A stretch of 64,000 nt of DNA from Ahaetulla prasina (GCF_028640845.1 NC_080541.1:176370002-176434001); one strand, 5' to 3'; positions 22,550-34,541 are shown, numbered from the stretch's first letter. The notes: generated by a model from the letters alone, not told the origin. Numbers and translations are program-made.

Positions 22550-23843
22550 TTGTATTTCTCAGAAAATAAGACCCAGTCTTTTTTTCTTTTAGGCTTGAAA
22601 ATAAGCACTCGGGCTTATTTTCGGAGATATCTTTTTTTTTTTTTTTTTTGAGGTTCAGGAGACTGTGATCACAGTCACCTCGTGGCTGCTTGGCTCCTTA
22701 ATCGCAGTCCATGGATCAGCTGAGCCAACGAGGGCCGGGAGCTGCCTTTTGTTCTGACTCTCTGGGCAACTGAAGATGTTTCCAGTGCACTCTTGCCAGC
22801 CCCAGCCTTGCCCACGGCGCCAGGCAGCCTTGCAGCTGAAGGTCCCTCTCTTCTGCAGCTCACCTCTGGAGCAGGCGGTGACAAAAGTTTGTGCTCTGCG
22901 AGACCTGGAGCTCGGGTCTTGCTCAGGCAGCTGCTACAATGAGCAGAAAGCCATGCAGTGCATCGGAATCAGCTCCACCCCCCCGCCTCTACCCGGCTGC
23001 TGGGCCTGCTGCACTTGTTGCTGTTGGCCTCATAGGGCTTCATCGCCCTCCTGGCTGTGCTGCTCTCAGCAGCCCAGCTGGGCTGCTCCTGCCTGGCAGT
23101 GGGCAACTTACACCAGATCTCCAGAGCACCTCCCCCGCCGCCCTGCCCTGTGCGAACTCCATGGTGGCCCTGCAGTGGGTCGGGAGGGGGGAGATCACCC
23201 CTTCCTCCTCTGCACCCAAAAACCTGGTCTTCCCTGGCCGCTGAGCCCCCTGTCTGCACCCTTCTCATTGGAGCAAGACATGCAATTCAATACCTGTATT
23301 ACCCCGTGGAGGCCTCCCAGTGCAGCACTCTGCTGTAGCTTCGGAGCAAACCTCGGTCTTCCCTGTGTAGGATTGCGATGCTGAAGGTTTCGGATGGAGC
23401 ATTACTGGAATGTGCGTTTGTGCTGGGCTTGAGAAAAGGGCAGGAAAATGGGGGATTCCTATGTGGCGCATGGCTTTCTGCCTCATCATAGCAGCAGCCT
23501 GAGCAAGACCCGAGCTCCAGGCCTGGTGGAGTGCCAACCATGGTTGCTGCCTGCTCCAGAGCCACAAGGTGAGCTGCGGAATAGAGGGGGCCCCTGGCTG
23601 CGAGGTTGCCAGGCTCCTGGAGAGACAGAATGAGAGTCAGCTGGCTTAACTGATCTGAGGGGCTGTGATTAAGGGGCCGAGGAGCCATGAGATGACTGGG
23701 AAAGGGAGGGGCTGCCTCCTGTGTGGGCCATGCCTACCTCCTTCAATAGGGCTATTTTTGGGGTAGGGATTATAATTGGGCCCACTCCAAAAATCAGGCT
23801 AGGACTTATTTTCGGGGTAGGTCATATTTTCGGGGAAACATGG
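22550..23843. mobile_element. TA-flanked foldback DNA transposon, 1.3 kb, inside an L2
   Basis: The ends are TTGTATTTCTCAGAAAATAA and the reverse of CCATGTTTCCCCGAAAATAT, with TA on both sides (22548-22549 and 23844-23845). The same ends occur at 50197-50944 and 55768-56074. Inside, a GC-rich block forms long imperfect inverted arms: 22671-22985 pairs with about 23440-23698 (for example GACCTGGAGCTCGGGTCTTG and its reverse complement). No transposase is present. Frames on both strands here (up to 202 codons) mirror the two arms and are not genes. TA duplication suggests a Tc1/mariner-related mobiliser, which is inference. Confidence 0.85.
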
Positions 23844-23845
23844 TA

Positions 23846-24350
23846 GTTTGTTTCAGGGTCCAGTTCAAGGTGCTGGATTTGACCTTTAAAGCCTTAAATA
23901 GTCTGGAATTGGATTGTTTAAGGGACCACCTCTCTCTGATGACCTTTATCTGTCCCACCAGATTCAGCAGAGAGAGCATTACTTTTGGTCCTGTCATCTA
24001 GGGAGCTACATTTAGTGGATTCTAGATAGTGGATCTTTTTTCCTACAGTAGCTGTTTTTTGGAAAATCCTTCCCCACAAAGTCAGGCTGGTTTCAGCGCA
24101 TTTGATCTTCCGAAAGTCCCTCTTTATTTGGTTGTGCCATCGGGCCTGGGGAGCACAGGAGACTGGTGAATTATTGAGGTGACTCCCTTATTATTAATAT
24201 CTTTTTGCCTGTATTTTTAAAGCTTTTTTCATAGCTTTTTAATGTTTTTATCATTTTACTGTTTATTAATTTAACTGCTTTTTTTAGCCTTGTTGTATGC
24301 CACCCAAAGTCACTTGGTGACATAGACGGCTATATAAATTAAACGAAAAA
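23846..24350 (+). mobile_element. Old L2 LINE, 3' part, continuation after insertion
   Basis: GTTTGTTTCAGGGTCCAGTT, CAAGGTGCTGGATTTGACC and TTTAAAGCCTTAAATAGTCT continue the L2 C-terminus (typical reading F-KVL-LTFKALN-L). The 3' end at about 24295-24350 is an older L2 terminus (TGCCACCCAAAGTCACTTGG ... GGCTATATAAATTAAA). This joins the part ending at 22547. Confidence 0.82.
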
Positions 24351-26385
24351 AATAAGTGTTTTCCAACTATAAGAATGGCTTTAGAATGGAACAAAGTGCA
24401 GTAACAAGTTCAGGCTAAACAGTTTTGGGAGATTGGAAGAATGAATAGGAGGCTCTGGAATCTAGATAGGAATGGACAGTATTAATTTATATAGTAGAAA
24501 ACAGCCACTTGTGATCATTGTGGTTCATAGTGATCAAATATAATAATTACAAATATTACTGATGGCTTTTGGTATGTTCTGCTAAAAACATTGTGTTCTC
24601 TTTTATTGTTATTGATACCTTCTGCTTCATTAATGTTTTGTGAAATAGTTGCTTGGCAAGTGATAAACCTTATGTGCCAAGATGATTGTTATTTTGAGGA
24701 GATCAGGTCCAATTTAACAGGCAGGATATTTTTTTTCCAATTTCCCTTTCATTTAAGCAAATAATTACCTGGCTCTTGTATGTGTAGATAACTCTGCTTG
24801 CATGTTGAGCTGTGCGCAGGCAAGTTCAGTAGAAGAAAAAACATTCAGGGTAGTTTAAAATACTTCCCCTTCTGCCAAACTCATGCAATATTTATCAAGG
24901 GGCCAGGAGTCAGATGCACTGACCTCTGCGGTGCTGCAGTTAAACAGCTCCCGCATGTCCCCCCCTCCTCACCCCACTTGCATTCTAATTGCTGCACTTG
25001 TCCTTTGGCTCTGGAGGTTTCTCACTGGCAACATTCATGCTAATGGAAGATTATGCTGGGCGGGATGTTCTTTCCTTTTGCTGCAGCAATAGCAGAGCTG
25101 TCTCTAGTTGTATGGATCCAAGTGCCAAAAATGTCTGCTAAGATTTCTAATGCCCGGGAGAGATTTTCAGCTTTGCTGACAGCAGCTGGTTGTATGCTGC
25201 TGAGAGCATGGGACAAAGGGTCAGCTGCTGTGTTACTGATATTGTGCAGGTTTCTTACTTAGCTCTATTGCAGTGTGTTACCAAGTTGTCTTTAAAGAAC
25301 TGCTTGACCCTTCGCTGGATGGATATTTGTTCCACTTGACTTTCTGTTTTCTCCTATCTTCTTTTGGAGATTGAAATCAATATTCACTTTTGGGAGTCAG
25401 GCTGATCTTTAGTAGAAGTCTTGACTTCCAACATACTTGCGTTAGCTGGAAAGGGAATTGATAGATTTGGACAGGTAATAGTGAAAGATACTTTAACTCT
25501 TCAGCTTAGTTTCCCAGAAATGAGCTCTGAAAGATGAAGATTGCTTTTTTAAATATCAATGATACTAAAGAAGTATAGTTGGTTGGTATTAATAGAAGTT
25601 CCTGGTTCATTCTTTCTCATTTCTACTGAAATGCTTTACAGATAGATGAGATTTTTTTTTTGCCTGTAATCTTGACAATTTACTACTACTTAGAGTATAT
25701 GGACATGCAATTTATTTATTAAGGACCATGTTTGCTCTATATATGGATGGCACTGTTGCATTGTTGGTATCCTTAAAATTTTGTGTTCCATTTGCTTAAA
25801 AAGGTAAATCTAGATTTACTATTATGAAGAAGGGTAAACATCTCCAAGCTCTCTGAATTTTAATAAATTGGAATTATTAATTGCTAATGTAAGAAATGAA
25901 CATAGCATTTCCTTGTGTAGTTCTTATCCATTCTTCATGCATGGTTTGTTGTTTTGAAAAACATCACACAATTCATTTTTTCATGGCATAGATTGTGTTC
26001 CCGAAACACATAATGGTTGATCATTTTAAGGAGAAAATATAGAGATAATGATGTAGTCTAAGAATTGGGAAATGTTTTCATTTGATCTTATTTCACATCA
26101 GCTATAGTATGCTTTTCTACTTAAAATAAATTCAAGTATTATCAAATGGAATAGCCCCCCTCCAGATAATGAGAGGCCTCCATCTCTTGACCTTTCAGAA
26201 GATCTCATTCTTCACTCAGATATTGGGCCAGGATGGAAGTTGGGCCTAGTGCATATGTATTTTGGAATATGAATGTTGCAGTGTTTTGTTTGTGTGAAAT
26301 AATTTTATCTTTCTGTGCATCATGAGCCACCAGAGTTACGTTACATAGATGGGTAGCTATATACATCTTTTTAAAAGAATAAATA
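24351..26385. other. Intronic DNA; GC-richer island at 24.8-25.26 kb
   Basis: Most is AT-rich with nothing recognised. At about 24790-25265 the composition is more balanced and three + strand frames of 69-81 codons overlap. No domain or splice structure is seen, and it does not resemble a repeat I know. A conserved non-coding element is possible but untested. Confidence 0.35.
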
Positions 26386-26695
26386 CAGGTAGTCCTCTAC
26401 TTAACAACCACAGCTGGGATCAGGATTTTCCTTGCTAAGCAAGGTGGCTATTAAGGTGGCTGCCCTATTTTACGAAATTTTTGCTGTGGTTGTTAAGGGA
26501 ATCACTGCAGTTGTTAAATGACTCATGTGATTGTTAAGCGAATCCAGCTTCCCCCATTGACTTTGATTGTCAGATTCTCCGGGAAGGTCGCAAATGGTGA
26601 TCCCGTAACCCAGACACGCAAACATTGTAAATATATGAGAGTTGCCAAGTGCCTGAATTTTAATCACATGACCATGGGGATGCTGTGATGGTTGG
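26386..26695 (-). mobile_element. MITE, Tigger-like family (reverse, truncated)
   Basis: Begins ACAGGTAGTCCTCTACTTAA and contains TGTTAAGCGAATCCAGCTTC, CCCCATTGACTTTGATTGTC and CATGACCATGGGGATGCTG, the reverse of the family seen at 18196-18561. The far end is missing. Confidence 0.75.
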
Positions 26696-27000
26696 TTTTA
26701 ATTAATTTAATTTAAATTAATTTTGATAACTGTTCATCTCAAACAATCATAAAATCAATTAAAAACAATAACAATATAGTACAAAAATAATTATATATAT
26801 ATATATGGCAATTGAGAAAAGTTGTTATCATAGTTGTGGATGCAGTGGTTGAACTAACTGCTGCAAATGCCCTGTCTACTTCCTCAGGTTCAGTGAGATT
26901 GAATTCCCCCCAGATGACCCTATAAGATTTAGCCCCCCCTAACCTCTAGTGAGTCTGCCCTAATTGAAGCTGAATATACATGTGCCATGATAATGTTGCC
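26696..27000. other. Intronic DNA; possible old repeat
   Basis: About 26830-26930 resembles 58255-58340 weakly (a 'ctacttcctcaggttca' type block), which hints at a shared old repeat. Otherwise nothing recognised. Confidence 0.3.
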
Positions 27001-27138
27001 GGATCCAACCTGGGTCGGTCACTAGGTTCATGGATTTAGTCTTCCAAGCTTTTGGACTTGTGTTGGTCCTCTGGATGGGCCCCAGCATCAGTCTGAAAGA
27101 CTAAACCTCTGGTCTCAGTGATCGACCCAGGTTGGATC
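27001..27138. repeat. Palindromic MITE-like foldback, about 140 bp
   Basis: Arms 27001-27043 and 27097-27138 are reverse complements with a few mismatches (GGATCCAACCTGGGTCGGTC against GATCGACCCAGGTTGGATC). The loop is about 53 bp. No terminal duplication was identified. The family is not known to me. Confidence 0.85.
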
Positions 27139-27174
27139 TTGAGTTTAATTCCTGGTGAACTCATAGATACATTC

Positions 27175-27300
27175 CTGAATTTTTATTTATTAATCATTTT
27201 TATTTATTAATCAAATCAATAAATATAGCTGCCCATCTCACTGAAGGAGACTCTGGGTGACAAACAAGTATTTGATAAAAATACAAGGCAAAACACTTTT
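27175..27300 (-). mobile_element. Older L2-like 3' end (reverse)
   Basis: TTTATTTATTAATC repeats (the reversed tail) are followed by TAGCTGCCCATCTCACTGAA and GGAGACTCTGGGTGACAAAC, the reverse of an older L2 terminus. Similar to 8440-8520. Confidence 0.65.
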
Positions 27301-27858
27301 TTTTAAACTTAATTTTGCAATGTACATTACACCTTTCCTGATAAATTCCTATCCAAATACTTATCAAACCTGAACCTCCTTAACTATTTTTGGATCAGTC
27401 AAGGTCACTTAGGGACTCATCTACAGGAAGGCTGGTGATTAGTTATGAGAGGTGGACTCATTTGTGGCCCTGCAGACCAGATATTACTCTTGCTTAGTTT
27501 AGGGAATTTCGACTGCCGTTGGAAATTATAGACTACAATATTCCTGGATTACTTGTTGGATAAGTTTGCTCGAGGCTAAACTACAAAATCTACAAAAGTT
27601 TGTGAGAAAAGTTTAGTTTCTAACAGTCTTTCAGAAGCAGAACTTCATTAGCATCTTTTGTCAATCAATAGAGTCCTTTGTGTCTGAAGAAGAAGAAAAA
27701 GAAGAAGAAGAATCAGTATCATGGCATCAAAAATAACTTACATATTTGAATCAGACATTGAGAAGCAGTCACTGAGATATTGCTGGTTTGCAGCAGACAA
27801 ACAGAAATAGAGTATTAATTTTTGTGTCACATTGTTTTGTGCATGATGCTGACATATA
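27301..27858. other. Intronic DNA, nothing recognised
   Basis: Only a short (GAA)n run near 27690 stands out. Confidence 0.4.
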
Positions 27859-27866
27859 ACTTAGAA

Positions 27867-27990
27867 CAAGGGTGTCAAACTCATGTCATGGTGGCGTTAC
27901 GTGACTTATTGGCATTTCCCCCCTCCCCCTTCGCTAAAACAGACATTGGCATGTGACGCTGGCCCGTGGACCAAGAGTTTGACAGCCATG
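27867..27990. mobile_element. Small hAT element, 'gtgtcaaactc' family
   Basis: The ends CAAGGGTGTCAAACTC and GAGTTTGACAGCCATG are inverted copies of the widespread hAT-Charlie-type end CAGGGGTGTCAAACTC. Flanks ACTTAGAA (27859-27866) and ACTTAGAG (27991-27998) are an 8-bp target duplication with one mismatch. At 124 bp it is an internal-deletion derivative without coding capacity. Confidence 0.85.
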
Positions 27991-27998
27991 ACTTAGAG

Positions 27999-28508
27999 CC
28001 TGGCTAAACTGTAACATATTGAGGGTAGAGATTTGGAAGATGATCTTGTGTTAGTGTGAAAAATGACTACTCTGCTAATTTAAAAACTTCTCAGTAAGTA
28101 TGTTGCTTCTTGTGGCAACCACTTGAACATGTATACCAAAGCTTTCTCTCTGATTGATTGGATGCTACTAAGATGATTTCCCAAAGTGATTAAGTCTGCT
28201 GTGGAGATATGGAAACTAGCTGCAAGTAGTCTTGACAGAGGAACTTTTGATGACCCAGCAGAGCTGAGAAACTCATTTATCTATTTCAGGCAGTCACAAA
28301 GATACCATACTATTGGTACATTGTTAAAACTTGCAGTAAAATTTGTAAGCATTGCAAGTCTTTTTACCTTATATCATGTAAGAGGAGAGATGTGTTGGTC
28401 TGTGACAATGCCTCTCTGGATTCTATGTAGGAGTAACAGGCCAAACTGCACAAAGTAATTAATGGATCCAAGTTTGACATCAGGACTCAAACCAAAGACA
28501 AAGCCATA
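27999..28508. other. Intronic DNA, nothing recognised
   Basis: The 90-codon frame at 28186-28458 has no domain and no splice signals I would accept. Confidence 0.4.
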
Positions 28509-28516
28509 TCATAGAC

Positions 28517-28911
28517 CTGTGATGGCAAACCTATGGCATGTGTGCCCAGAGTGGTACGCGGAGCCATGTCGCCTGGTGCACACGCCGCCCTCTGTTCTTC
28601 TTCCGGGTATCTTGTGTGCATGCATGTGCGATGGTCAGCTGGTTTTTTTGCGTGTGGCAGTGCTGGAAACTGGAAGAGCTGGTCTTCTGTTTTCCTGCGT
28701 GAGCATGCACACCGGCCAGTTGATCGCCGCATGTGCATGCACGCCAGAAACACGCAAGAGTAGCTGGCTGAAACCGGAAGTTCAGTAGCTAAAACCGGAA
28801 GTTCATTTTGGGTTTGTGCATGCGCCCTGGGCAGCTCCTCTTCCGGATTGCGGCCCAGACGTGCGCACACTCCCTTTTCAGCACTCGGTGCCGAAAAGTT
28901 TCGCCATCACT
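28517..28911. mobile_element. hAT element, 'gtgatggcaaacc' family
   Basis: Ends CTGTGATGGCAAACCTATGG and TTTCGCCATCACTA are inverted. Flanks TCATAGAC (28509-28516) and TCATAGCC (28912-28919) are an 8-bp target duplication with one mismatch. The interior is GC-richer than its surroundings, with repeated GCATGTGC/GCATGCAC motifs in both orientations, so it is partly self-complementary. A second copy starts at 58344. Overlapping frames on both strands are not genes. Confidence 0.85.
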
Positions 28912-28919
28912 ATCATAGC

Positions 28920-29532
28920 CATTCCAGTACAGATTTCAAAGTATACTTGATAAAAAGAAATTTTACCAGCATAATTGATTGAGTGAGAGATTTCTGAACT
29001 CACCTTATCAAAAGGTTTCAGGGTATTTCTGGAGGTCCCAGCAAACACAATGGATGTTTAACATATTGCAGTTGTTAATTGATAAAATACTTGTAATCTG
29101 TCTCACATGTAACCTATATCTGCATAAACCACACCTTCTGTTTCCTCTGCTCCCACAGATCAATTTTGACATATATTGTGTTTGATGAAAATGTAATAGA
29201 TGTCACATAAAGCTAATTTGTGTTAGACTGAAAAGGTGCTACGAAACTCCTCCTGATTTCTACCTTATATCTATACATATTAAGTTTTGGGGTTTTGTGT
29301 TATATGATGTGAAGTACACCTTTTAAGTACTCTTTTAGGACCAAAATAAAAAAATAATAATGTGCTTACAAAAATTTATGCCATAATATACTTTGTAGTT
29401 TTAATTAGATTCAAGTTATCAAAATCCATAATTTGGCATTTAATTCATAAACTGGTGCTTGCTAAATGCACCTAGCATTGAATATTAACTTTGTATCTTT
29501 CCAAGTAAATAATTATCTTTTTCTAAAGTATT

Positions 29533-29563
<31 letters not shown>

Positions 29564-31709
29564 ATCTCCATTATCAAAGCAAAGCATAGCTTTCTCATTG
29601 GCTGTTTTGTACCAAAGATTCATTCTAGATTAGCAGCAACGCTATGTGTATCTTGAGATGATAAATTACACTTGAGGAACAGTAGTATTTTATAGATGCA
29701 ACGTATATTTGACATAGTCATGTCTTTTAAATTTTCCAGACAGATGAGTGCTACATGGTAGCCTTGAAGGCATGCATGGCCACAATTTTGCTGTCTTGTT
29801 TATAAAATGCAACATAAATGTTGTATGATGTTGAGATGCAGGAAGAGATTGTGTCGTTCCACTTCCTCATTTTTCTGCAACAGTATCTTTAGATTGTTTG
29901 TATGCAATTTAGAAGCTTTTCTGCAAGGCTTCCTTAGCTATTAGATGATTGCAGGATGAGATATTAATATTTTAAACATAAAAATATTAAAGCAGAATGT
30001 AATCTTTTTAAGACCTTATCATGAGTCTGGAGGCAAGCAGCTCTCTTCCTCCTACTACCTGTGTAGAAGGACCTTTACCAAGGCAAATATAACACTGCTT
30101 TCTAAATATTTTTAGAACATGAGCATACTGAGTTCTATTAAAGCTGAGATCAGGTCTGTAAGATTCAATATTTTCTCCCAGTTTTAGAAAGAGGAAATTC
30201 TCTAAAAATACTAGCTAGGTACTAAAAGATTAAGAATATAAAAAATAATGCTATTTTTTTTAGGTTTCTGACATTCAAACCTAACAGATGGACAATAACC
30301 ATTTATGATTAGCTGGGAGACTTGCACATTAATTTTTCATACAGTAGGACCACCTGAGTGACTGAATTCAATTACAAGCTGCCTCCCTTTCTTGTTGCCC
30401 CCCTTTTCCCTCCCCGTGTTATTAATGTGGCACCTCCATAAAAGAAATGGAGGGACCTGTTGAAATGTGAAACTCTTATTTCTTAGCATGACCCCCTAGA
30501 TAATTAGGGTTAAATTGATATGCTATCACACTGGTGACACATTTTATCTGCCTGTGTTTGTACAAGAGAATACAATGGTGGAGGAAGGACCAATTTGTGT
30601 CCTCCTTTAACTAAGCAGACTGAGATAAAAGGTGTCACTAGGACGATAACATCCTCGCCTTGCACTCTTTTATTGTTGCTCCATTTGTTCCCACCCCCAA
30701 AATCCTGTTCTTTCATTCTTTCAATACCCTCGGCCATATTTTAGCTCCATGCCATTGCATAATGATGCTTTGCTAAATGTGTGTGTGCTATCTGAAACTC
30801 TGGCTGACAGCCTTGCCCGATAACCAAATTCCTGCCCATCTATCACTCGCTGCCTCTTCTCAACTTAAGGAAAGTGATAACCAAAGGATGGCTGTTTATC
30901 ACTGCAAGCTGGGCTCTTCTTTTCCAGATGGAAGAAAAAAAGAGAAGGAAAACCACGTGACCTTGCCTCCAATTTAGTTCAGCTTTCCTTCTCTACTGTT
31001 TCAGAATGGAAAAACTGCCATGTATTGCCAAGAACACCACCTTGACATATAATTTTGGTGCAAAAATGTTTTTTTAATTTAATAACTCCAGAAGAATATT
31101 ATTATAATTATATTGTAAATAGTGTATTACAAGTGTACTAGTCTGTCTAAGTGTACAAAAACAGCTTAATGCCTTTTTAAGTTAGAGATAGATTTCTGTT
31201 AAATGTCTCCTCAATTGTTATCAGAATAGTATGCATGCACACATATGTGCATATTCAGTTTGCACTACACTTAGTGTAAGGTAGAACATAATTGGTAATG
31301 GCAAAATGTAAATAAATGTAAATCTGTTCTCTGAAAAATATAAACTTTAGTTGAGCGCCTTGATATCATGCCTTATATAGTAGGAACCATGCAAAATCAG
31401 CTTATCTTTGTACTGGGTAAGAGTATAGAATTTTTATATAATGAACATGAGACAATGACGGACATAATAAGAAATCAGAATAATAATAAGAAAAAAGAAA
31501 ATAATAAGAAATCAGTGGCACAGGTTGTGTCAATGGCATAGATATTTTGTCTCCATGGTGAGATATGAATGGGAAATGCTAATGGGTCCAACAATATAAT
31601 GTGAGGCTAATGTTATTATGCAGGACCAGCATTTCCCAGGAACTGGTACTGTATTTCACTGATTATGTAAGTAGTTACTGTCTATGGAGATTCAGGTCCA
31701 GGTCATGGT
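28920..31709. other. Intronic DNA; possible conserved block at 30.36-30.97 kb
   Basis: No exon is seen. A (TTG)n tract lies at 29533-29562. The block 30360-30970 is less AT-rich, keeps some CpG and holds several GATAA motifs, features that could mark a regulatory element, but this is not shown. Confidence 0.35.
29533..29562 (+). repeat. (TTG)10 microsatellite
   Basis: About ten perfect TTG copies. A tail of a Bov-B or SINE could have seeded it, but no flanking element was recognised. Confidence 0.9.
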
Positions 31710-31870
31710 TGTCCCAAAGGTGCTTTTTCAAGAGGCAGCTGGACTCTCTGGTTTTTCTTTGAAGACGTTTTGCTTCTCAGAGCTGAAGAAGCTTCTTGGA
31801 TGAGAAGCGAAACGTCTTCAAAGAAAAATCAGAAAGTCCAGTTGCCTCTTGAAAAAGCACCTTTGGGACA
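31710..31870. repeat. Near-perfect 160-bp palindrome (MITE-like)
   Basis: Arms 31710-31789 and 31792-31870 are reverse complements almost throughout: TGTCCCAAAGGTGCTTTTTC against GAAAAAGCACCTTTGGGACA at the outside, and GAAGAAGCTTCTTGG at the axis with no loop. There are a few substitutions and a 1-2 base offset. It has no coding sequence. Similar 'gaagacgtttcgcttctcatccaagaagcttcttc' foldbacks are dispersed in squamate and fish genomes, from memory. Confidence 0.95.
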
Positions 31871-34466
31871 TATATAAGTAGAATCTAATAGCTGTCCATA
31901 GTATTATTCTCCATGGATTTGCTTAACTGTCTCTTAAAGTCATCTATGTTGGTGACCATCTACACATTTTGTCTTAGAAAATAAGAAGTTCGACTCAGTA
32001 TATGGAAAACAGGGTTCCTTTTTTTGTCTGAAATTTCTCACTCTTAAGCTTTATTCAGTAGGTGAGGTGATGATGGAAATTGGCCAATTATTCTCCAGCA
32101 GGGTAGGACCAGCAGCCAGGTATGGGATTGACTTTGTCTGTAACCAATGGGATTGAGTCTGCTTAGTTGATAAGCACCTCCTCCTCCATGACAGAAAATA
32201 TTATCTCTACTTTTTGACAGTTTTGCTCAAGGACTTTATAAATGGACTGGAGATGTGCATGTTCCTCCTCTCTGCATTAAGGGACGAAACGTATCCACCT
32301 ATATCACTCAATTTTATTTCTGAAGAGAACACATAATTCTTAATTCAGTGAAACTAAATGTTAGTGCTTGCTTAATTGTAGAGCTGAAGTAATAGACATT
32401 TAAACAGGAAAGTTACTGGTTTTATTTTGCTTATGCTAACCAGGCCATTTGATGTCTTTTCCCAATCTGATAGCCTCCAGATATGCTGAACTAACACTAT
32501 GTCATTGCAGTCATTTTGGTATGTTGTCTGTGGATAATTTGAATTGTACATCAACACAGTTTAAGGCTAACAGATACGGAGATGAAGGATATCTTACCTT
32601 TTTGCGTAAAGCACTAATGTCACTGGCTCCTCTGCCTTGTCCAATCTCTTCTCCCTCCTTTTTTTCTGGAAAAAAAAAATCTGTTTAAGGAGCACAGTTT
32701 ACATCAAAGTGCTGGGTGCAAAGAGCATGCTTGATTTGCATATCCAATTGCTTGGATTGAAGTAATTACCATGTGTAAATGAATCTATTAATCACTTATT
32801 TAATTAATTTTTGGCCTTTCCTATGGCTACCTAATTCATACCCAATCCAGCATTCAAAGCATATCTAAAAATCTTTAGCAAAGCATTAATAAGCAATACG
32901 ACCTGTTAACTACCCCATATCAATCAAGTTGATTGAGTATAAATGAATTTACATTCTAAACTAATAGCTGCAATGTCCATTCTTTTCTCCACCTACAGCG
33001 GAAGGCTATATATGTGAATGTGCATTATGGGTTATGTAGCAGGTGTATTGACCTGGATCCCAAAGTTCAGTTCTTGTCTCCTTTTGTTTGCTTCTGTAGA
33101 CAGAAATAGGAGAACTGTATTTCATATTGTAGAATGCTAAATGTTTGTGCCTTTCCTCCATATGCTTGTTCTGACAAACTCTTTTCTGATGATCTTAAAT
33201 CTATGAGGTGTTAAGTCTGAGGCGGGTATTTAAACTTTTATTGAAACAAGGGACAATTCAAGATGAATCTTTTCCTCAGCATTGTTGTGTTGAATGGCTT
33301 CTCCTTCTCCTTCTCCCTCAAAAACCTGCCACTTAGCTTTGTGGCTTTGCGTATTTACCTCCATTAACTTTAAATACTCTGTTCAGACTAATGTAAAATA
33401 TTTTGAGTGATAGCTCTGGGAAATGACATAGCCAAGTCATTTTACAACTCATTTCATTGAGTACATCTATTAGTCAATAAAGGGATTGTATGACACAAGA
33501 AAGTATCTGTTGCAAGCCATAAAACAAATATAGAGAGTTATCATAATATCTATGGGGCTGTGTATCATTGTAAATGATGAATACTGGCACATAAAATGAT
33601 AGGATATTTAAAGTACATATATTACTCTTTAAAACCAAACAACCAAACAAATATATTTTGTAAGTACTCCCAAAATACTTGTAATTGTTTTCAATTTGTT
33701 TATCTCTTAGTTCCTAAACATTGAGGCAAATATAAGGGTTTGTGTTTTATTTGGAGTTGGCACTGTTGGTAAATGATGGACTAGTTTATAACTATGTTAA
33801 TATAATTGGGACTAACACAAAGAAGATTTTTGAGGGGACTGGGAAATGTATGATCTGTTGGTTCCATCTGATTTAACCCATTTTTTTCCTTTTATAGTTT
33901 TTCTAAAATATTATTTAGATTTCTGTAATTTGTATTATAATTAAACTTTAATTATTTTATATATTTGAACTGCAGCTGTATTTGTTTTCCAATGAAGGAA
34001 TGGGGGTGGGGAGAAATCGTGCCATTAAAGAGGATTGATCATCACAGAAATAGTTCTGTGTACCTAAGTTCTGTGCAACTCTTTACAAAATCTTTTTCTT
34101 TTTTTTCTTTTCCACTGTTCCATTCTACCTTTTATAGAAAAATTAATGTTTTATTTTAAATACAATGGTAAGTTAATAACGAATATCTGAAGGACCAGAG
34201 AGATTGCCCACCCATAATGGTAGCCAATTTGTGAATAGGCAAACACCTCGAGGCAACCATATTTCTTTGCTTAATAATAATTTGCTTTCGAAATGTCAAG
34301 ATGTGCCTAGCTTTCCAAAAAGGTTGGGGATCTCTCAACTAGAGAGACATGTACTCGTAAGAAGACTGAGGTTTGGGCTGAAATACAGATGGTACGTTCC
34401 ATTATCTCTCCTTTCTTGGGTCCTTAGACTCTTCTACTTGAAACCAACCTGCTCTTTTTCTTACAG
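31871..34466. other. Intronic DNA up to the second exon's acceptor
   Basis: No exon or repeat family is recognised before the acceptor TTTTTCTTACAG ending at 34466. The open frame from 34204 only appears long because it runs from intron into the real exon. Confidence 0.5.
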
Positions 34467-34539
34467 GTTACCTGGACAATGCCAGTACTTAGGGCTTCCA
34501 GTTGCTGATTACTTCAAACAGTGGATTAATCTCAAAAAG
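34467..34539 (+). CDS. ERI3: ERI3 coding exon (LPGQCQYLGLPVADYF)
   Basis: The 73-bp exon supplies the G that finishes the Met codon started at 1208-1209, then reads LPGQCQYLGLPVADYFKQWI NLKK and ends in phase 0. I recognise this as ERI3 immediately after the GDWDLKVM segment; in the ERI1 paralogue the equivalent part is clearly different. It belongs to the exonuclease domain between ExoII and the final His/Asp motif. The acceptor is TTTTTCTTACAG; the donor AAAAAG|GTACTTTC is weaker than consensus at +4/+5. The following part of the protein (beginning AYSFAMGCWPKNG in mammals) was sought by eye downstream and not found, so the next intron probably exceeds 29 kb. Confidence 0.96.
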
Positions 34540-34541
34540 GT

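Noticed and set aside
22776..23688. Cys/Pro-rich open frames on both strands (up to 202 codons)
   Set aside because: The two strands give related peptides because the DNA is an inverted repeat; no domain is present.
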